Shown piece after piece: positions 13,862-16,763 of a DNA stretch of 16,763 bases; positions within the stretch are counted from its first letter, which is position 1; every line of letters begins with the position of its first letter. Origin of the DNA: an uncultured Phycisphaerae bacterium (lineage in GTDB: Bacteria; Planctomycetota; Phycisphaerae; Phycisphaerales; SM1A02); NCBI GenBank assembly GCA_913046275.1, contig CAJWSE010000008.1, positions 1 through 16,763 on the forward strand, in the 5' to 3' direction. A program made the translations under genes and the position numbers. The notes under the pieces were generated by a model that worked only from the letters and a program-made list of their open reading frames with translations, had not been told where the DNA came from and did no database searches.

Positions 13862-14760
13862 TACACGACCTGTGTTCCAGAATTGACAACCAGTGACTTA
13901 AACAGATTAGTAAGTTTCTTAGTCATCCTTCCAATTTCGCGATTGCCTATGTTGCGTCCATCCACAGAGGTCACGCATGCAAGTTCGCCCATCGTTCCAG
14001 TGCAAAAACATTCGTCTGCACGATAGAGTTCCGCTTGACTACAATCCTTTATTTCGATTGAAATGCTATGTTCCTGACAGAGATCAATTACAGTCTGCCG
14101 CGTGATGCCTTCAGGACATGCAATAGTTCGTGATGTGTAAACGACATCATTTTTTACAAAGAACAAGTGTGTAGCATTTGTTTCAGCAATAAATCCGCGA
14201 GAGTCAAGCATAAGTGCGTCGTCTGCACCCGAAGCATTTGCTTCTATCTTCGCCATTATGGATTGAATTAAATTGCAGTGATGAATCTTTGGATCCATTG
14301 TGTCTGGACTGAACCTCCGAATCGATGACGTCACTAGTGATAGGCCAGAGGTTTCATACACTGGCTCTTTAAACTCAGCCAGCACAATTAGGGTGTTTCC
14401 ATTTTGATTTAATCTAGGATCCATGCCGCTTGTAATTTTCACTCCTCGACTTAAAGTCAAACGAATATGAACGCCATTGTGCATTTTATTTGCTTGCAGT
14501 GTTTTTGCAATCTCTTCTATGAGAGATTCATTCGTTGGGATATTTTGGAACGCCATCGCTTGCGCAGAGTGGCGAAGTCGATCCAGATGCTCCTTTAGTT
14601 TAAAAATCTTTCCGTTGTAAAGGCGCAGCCCCTCCCAAACACCATCGCCGCCTTGCACGGCAGAGTCAAATGGCGAAATGCCGGCCTCATCTCGGTGAAT
14701 CAGTTCGCCATTTATGTTGATGAGGAGATTTTTATTGCGTTCATTAAATGTTTGTAGCAT
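13861..14760 (-). CDS. Class IV PLP aminotransferase (branched-chain / D-amino-acid type)
   Basis: This 299-aa protein has the fold-type IV pattern: NGELIHRDEAGISPFDSAVQ at the N-terminus, GDGVWEGLRLYNG (38-50), HLDRL with phosphate-binding Arg61, PLP Lys158 in DPKIHHCN, the AKIEA segment after it, LMLDSRGFIAETNATHLF (183-200) with Glu193 and the cofactor-phosphate loop, and CFCTGTMGEL near the end. It transaminates an amino acid using 2-oxoglutarate or pyruvate. The DPKIHHCN version differs from the usual IlvE 'K-x-x-x-N-Y', so the substrate may not be Val/Leu/Ile. It overlaps the upstream sulfotransferase-like gene by 17 nt and moaA by 1 nt. A plant protein class that fuses these two domains suggests they work together. 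Confidence 0.88.
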   Translation of the reverse strand: MLQTFNERNKNLLININGELIHRDEAGISPFDSAVQGGDGVWEGLRLYNGKIFKLKEHLDRLRHSAQAMAFQNIPTNESLIEEIAKTLQANKMHNGVHIRLTLSRGVKITSGMDPRLNQNGNTLIVLAEFKEPVYETSGLSLVTSSIRRFSPDTMDPKIHHCNLIQSIMAKIEANASGADDALMLDSRGFIAETNATHLFFVKNDVVYTSRTIACPEGITRQTVIDLCQEHSISIEIKDCSQAELYRADECFCTGTMGELACVTSVDGRNIGNREIGRMTKKLTNLFKSLVVNSGTQVV

Positions 14761-15484
14761 TAGTTTTCTCTAACTTCTCTTTGAATAGCACAGTGTACAT
14801 TTCTTCGCATTCTAAGCAAAGTCCTTCTAAATGAGTCGGAACGACTTCTTTTTTTGGCCGCCACGGTGCAAAACGTGTGGACGTTTTGACAGATCTGTAC
14901 CAATGCTTCGCCCATACACCGTCACTATCACGCTCGCCTGCGGGCCAACTGAGCATCGACTCCTCAAATTTAATTCGAAGTCGACTACATACTAACGAAA
15001 GCATTTGCCTTGGACTTTGCAAGATATCTTTGCTATCGAGGATGAGCGGAATTTTTCCTTTTGCCTTGAGGTAATTAAAAAGTTCAAGTTGTTGTGGAAG
15101 TCCAGTATCTTCAAGTCTTGGTTGAGGTATATGTTTCATTAAACTCGTAAGCATCTCGCGAGGATTTCGAATCAAAAAGATGTGTTCAACTTCGCGGAGC
15201 CAATCTCTAGAAATATTTGGCAATAAGTGGTGCGCCATATGCTTTTGATAGAACACAGGGGAATCACATGGACCAATTAAATGTTCAATGACAGATTCCC
15301 ACTTGTTCTCGTGATGCAATAGTACATCGTCTCTTCCTGGATGGTGAAGGCCAGTTGCTTTTAGATAGTGGGCATACAATGGCTCGTCTATGACGCATGT
15401 GTCAGTTCGATTTTCCCACGATCGCATCATTGCAGTTGATATGTTACGAGGTCCAGACCAAGCAGCAATTCGAAGAGTTCCCAT
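14744..15484 (-). CDS. Sulfotransferase-like P-loop protein paired with the aminotransferase
   Basis: The 246-aa protein begins AAWSGPRNISTAMMRSW (7-23), a modified 5'-phosphosulfate (P-loop) motif. It continues with IDEPLYAHYLKATGLHHPGR and has HIFLIRNPREMLTSL (101-115), which fits the 3'-phosphate-binding Arg...Ser motif of PAPS-dependent sulfotransferases. KHWYRSVKTSTRFAPW near the C-terminus is the likely substrate and cofactor lid. The P-loop lacks the usual G-x-x-x-T-G/S of bacterial sulfotransferases, so transfer from PAPS is not certain; a kinase or nucleotide-binding role is possible. It is the first gene of the unit, and its last 17 nt overlap the aminotransferase start. The same domain, in the same order before a class IV aminotransferase, is recalled from plant BCAT-like proteins. 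Confidence 0.7.
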   Translation of the reverse strand: MGTLRIAAWSGPRNISTAMMRSWENRTDTCVIDEPLYAHYLKATGLHHPGRDDVLLHHENKWESVIEHLIGPCDSPVFYQKHMAHHLLPNISRDWLREVEHIFLIRNPREMLTSLMKHIPQPRLEDTGLPQQLELFNYLKAKGKIPLILDSKDILQSPRQMLSLVCSRLRIKFEESMLSWPAGERDSDGVWAKHWYRSVKTSTRFAPWRPKKEVVPTHLEGLCLECEEMYTVLFKEKLEKTNATNI

Positions 15485-15496
15485 TCCTTAATGATA
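15485..15496 (-). promoter_or_regulatory. Predicted leaderless promoter (TATCAT + 6 nt) of the sulfotransferase-like gene
   Basis: On the minus strand TATCAT (15491-15496) is followed by TAAGGA and ATG 15484. AAGGA touches the ATG directly, too close to act as a ribosome-binding site. A possible -35 TTGATG lies 19 nt upstream of the hexamer. The promoter sits in the 58-bp gap after sufT. Confidence 0.5.
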
Positions 15497-15542
15497 CTCT
15501 CGGTTTAAGAAATTTCATCAAAGAGCGGTGATAAGCCGATCC

Positions 15543-15923
15543 TTAATCTGCTTTTTTCTTATCAATGGTCAGCCCGGTCGTGTTGTCGTGTATTTTTCTG
15601 AGCATGTGGTTGATATCAATGTCCATTAGTTCAAGCGCAGCTTTCCCTCGCTTAGTCAAGTCAGCAACCGACCATGCAGGATCCCAAACAAGTTCAACAC
15701 GAACACTTGTGAGGCCAGCGATCTTTGAAACTTCTTCAAATACTTGGCTTGGCATTAAGTCTGCAACGGGGCAGTTTGGTGTTGTGAGCGTCATGTTAAT
15801 GTGAACGGTGTCATCATCGACATCTATTTTTCGAATAAGACCTAAGTCATAAATATTGATAGGCAGTTCAGGGTCTTTAACTTTTTTTATGGCATTGATG
15901 ATCGCTTCATTTAAACTATTCAT
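15543..15923 (-). CDS. sufT: SufT/MIP18-family (DUF59) Fe-S assembly protein
   Basis: The 126-aa protein is the MIP18/DUF59 domain alone: KDPELPINIYDLGLI (about 14-28) is the hallmark opening, TTPNCPVADL (about 48-57) holds the conserved Cys, and WDPAW follows. SufT proteins help mature Fe-S proteins, probably as carriers or targeting factors. I chose ATG 15923, which overlaps the sufU stop as ATGA and begins just before the domain; the frame extends to 15989 but only across sufU. The lysine-rich C-terminal tail, about 20 residues, is beyond the domain. It is the last gene of the suf unit; no terminator is seen in the 58 bp beyond it. Confidence 0.88.
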   Translation of the reverse strand: MNSLNEAIINAIKKVKDPELPINIYDLGLIRKIDVDDDTVHINMTLTTPNCPVADLMPSQVFEEVSKIAGLTSVRVELVWDPAWSVADLTKRGKAALELMDIDINHMLRKIHDNTTGLTIDKKKAD

Positions 15924-16357
15924 TCGGTGGTGACCTCCGTTGAACCATCGAGTGCTGCAATGATGGTGTGCCACGCAAGTGTCGCGCACTTAACCCGCAT
16001 GGGAAACTCGCGAACGCCTGAAAATACAGCAAGTTTTTTTGGAACTTCTGGATTTCCTTCACCCGTAACGAGTTGATGGAATCCTTCGAATAGATTTTTT
16101 GCATCATTTACGCTCTTTCCCGCTAGTACTTCTGCCATTAAGTCTGCAGAAGCGATAGATATAGCGCACCCTTCTCCATCAAACTTTACATTAACAATCG
16201 AATCTCCCTTTTTGTTAATGGTTATAACGAGTTTGTCGCCGCATAATGGATTGTTCCCGGTGCCGATGCAAGAGCATGGCTCTGCCTTTCCGCGGTGGCG
16301 TGGGTTCTTCGCATGATCTGTGACCATTTCTAAATAAAGTTCACGTAAATCGCTCAT
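15920..16357 (-). CDS. sufU: Fe-S cluster sulfur-relay/scaffold protein SufU
   Basis: SufU accepts sulfur from SufS through a zinc-bound site and passes it on for Fe-S cluster assembly. The 145-aa protein opens with MSDLRELYLEMVTDHAKNPR, typical of the NifU N-domain family. It has NPLCGD (Cys39, Asp41), GEGCAIS (Cys64) and RVKCATLAWHT (Cys124), the three Cys plus Asp that bind zinc in SufU. The stretch between Cys64 and Cys124 is longer than in IscU, the insertion that marks SufU. It lies between sufS and sufT, joined to both by overlapping codons (TAATG and ATGA), in the order usual for SufS-SufU pairs. Confidence 0.94.
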   Translation of the reverse strand: MSDLRELYLEMVTDHAKNPRHRGKAEPCSCIGTGNNPLCGDKLVITINKKGDSIVNVKFDGEGCAISIASADLMAEVLAGKSVNDAKNLFEGFHQLVTGEGNPEVPKKLAVFSGVREFPMRVKCATLAWHTIIAALDGSTEVTTE

Positions 16358-16763
16358 TATCCGAGTATTGTAATCGCTTTTTGAATTGCAGTCGCAAGTT
16401 TGTCAATGTCTGTAGTGGAGTTATAAATGGAGAACGAAGCTCTGCAAGTGGCGTTTAATCCTAAGCGATGTATGAGGGGCTCAGCGCAGTGATTTCCTGT
16501 TCGAATCGCAACGCCTTCATGGTCGCAAATCGTGCCTACGTCATGTGGATGGACACCATCAACCGTAAAGGAAATAATTGCGCACTTTTCTGAGGCAGTT
16601 CCAACAAGTCTCACCCCTTCAATATTTTTCAAAACCTTGGTTCCATAGACAAGTAGTTCATGCTCAAGAGTGTATATAGAGTCGTAACCAAGTTCATTGA
16701 TGAAATCAACAGCAGCTCCAAGCCCTATCGCACCTGCGATGTTAGGTGTGCCTGCCTCAAACT
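16357..16763 (-). CDS. sufS: Cysteine desulfurase SufS, C-terminal part (runs off the window)
   Basis: The frame is open to the last base, so only the C-terminal 134 or so residues are seen; the TTG at 16632 is internal. The visible part starts FEAGTPNIAGAIGLGAAVDF, the block after the PLP lysine in SufS. It contains GNHCAEPLIHRLG with the catalytic persulfide Cys, then CRASFSIYNSTTDID, the group II desulfurase C-terminus. SufS strips sulfur from cysteine using PLP and hands it to SufU, encoded next. The rest of the gene, and possibly sufBCD, would lie beyond base 16763. Confidence 0.95.
   Translation of the reverse strand, partial: FEAGTPNIAGAIGLGAAVDFINELGYDSIYTLEHELLVYGTKVLKNIEGVRLVGTASEKCAIISFTVDGVHPHDVGTICDHEGVAIRTGNHCAEPLIHRLGLNATCRASFSIYNSTTDIDKLATAIQKAITILG

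Noticed and set aside
15485..15542. Terminator after sufT
   Set aside because: Only a 3-bp CGG/CCG pairing is visible and there is no T-run after it.
1..16763. CRISPR arrays, tRNA genes, insertion sequences, toxin-antitoxin or phage-defence genes
   Set aside because: No direct repeats with regular spacing, no tRNA cloverleaf, no transposase motifs and no defence-type domains were seen. The genes are mostly housekeeping metabolism.

Overview
The window is a compact bacterial chromosomal segment of moderate to low GC, with about 98% coding. The longest stretch without a gene is 97 bases (6291-6387), so no gap exceeds 300 bases. I saw no tRNA, rRNA, CRISPR array, insertion sequence or phage gene. 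The gene mix suggests a member of the Planctomycetota/PVC group: GspK/PilX-type pseudopilins, an archaeal-like adenylate kinase domain, a eukaryote-type UDP-HexNAc pyrophosphorylase, and SufS/SufU/SufT. This is an inference from gene content, not a phylogenetic result.

Layout. (1) Bases 1-3286, plus strand: the end of a pilus or type II secretion minor-pseudopilin operon, with three translationally coupled genes. The large middle protein carries EF-hand-like loops. (2) Bases 3283-6290, minus strand: pdxJ, a Nudix hydrolase, a PTPS/QueD-fold protein without the usual catalytic residues, and a GlmM-type phosphohexomutase. Each gene overlaps the next by 4-8 nt. (3) Bases 6388-9088, plus strand: phoU, a UAP1-like pyrophosphorylase and a DedA-family membrane protein. 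(4) Bases 9122-10255, plus strand: a two-domain protein joining an AdkA-like kinase domain to a nucleoside 2-deoxyribosyltransferase-like domain. (5) Bases 10252-11765: truA and a BshB1/PIG-L-type deacetylase, transcribed divergently from a shared region with a perfect 15-bp dyad. (6) Bases 11751-12830: dUTPase and a YqaA-like membrane protein, also divergent. (7) Bases 12827-15484, minus strand: a sulfotransferase-like gene, a class IV aminotransferase and moaA, overlapping end to start. (8) Bases 15543-16763, minus strand: sufS (cut by the window edge), sufU and sufT.

How the genes work together. GlmM and the UAP1-like enzyme would supply GlcN-1-P and UDP-GlcNAc or a related sugar nucleotide for the envelope. 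SufS and SufU mobilise sulfur for Fe-S clusters, which radical-SAM MoaA needs. PdxJ makes the PLP precursor used by SufS and by the aminotransferase. Dut and the kinase/deoxyribosyltransferase-like protein are both tied to nucleotides.

Two architectural themes stand out. Five genes that begin transcription units have a -10-like TANNAT placed exactly 6 nt before ATG, as expected for leaderless mRNAs. All four convergent junctions overlap (three by 4 nt, one by 15 nt), and the one clear intrinsic terminator lies inside the neighbouring gene on the opposite strand.

The most promising candidates for undescribed biology are the kinase/deoxyribosyltransferase fusion, the sulfotransferase-aminotransferase pair, the PTPS-like protein without catalytic residues, and the EF-hand-bearing pseudopilin.
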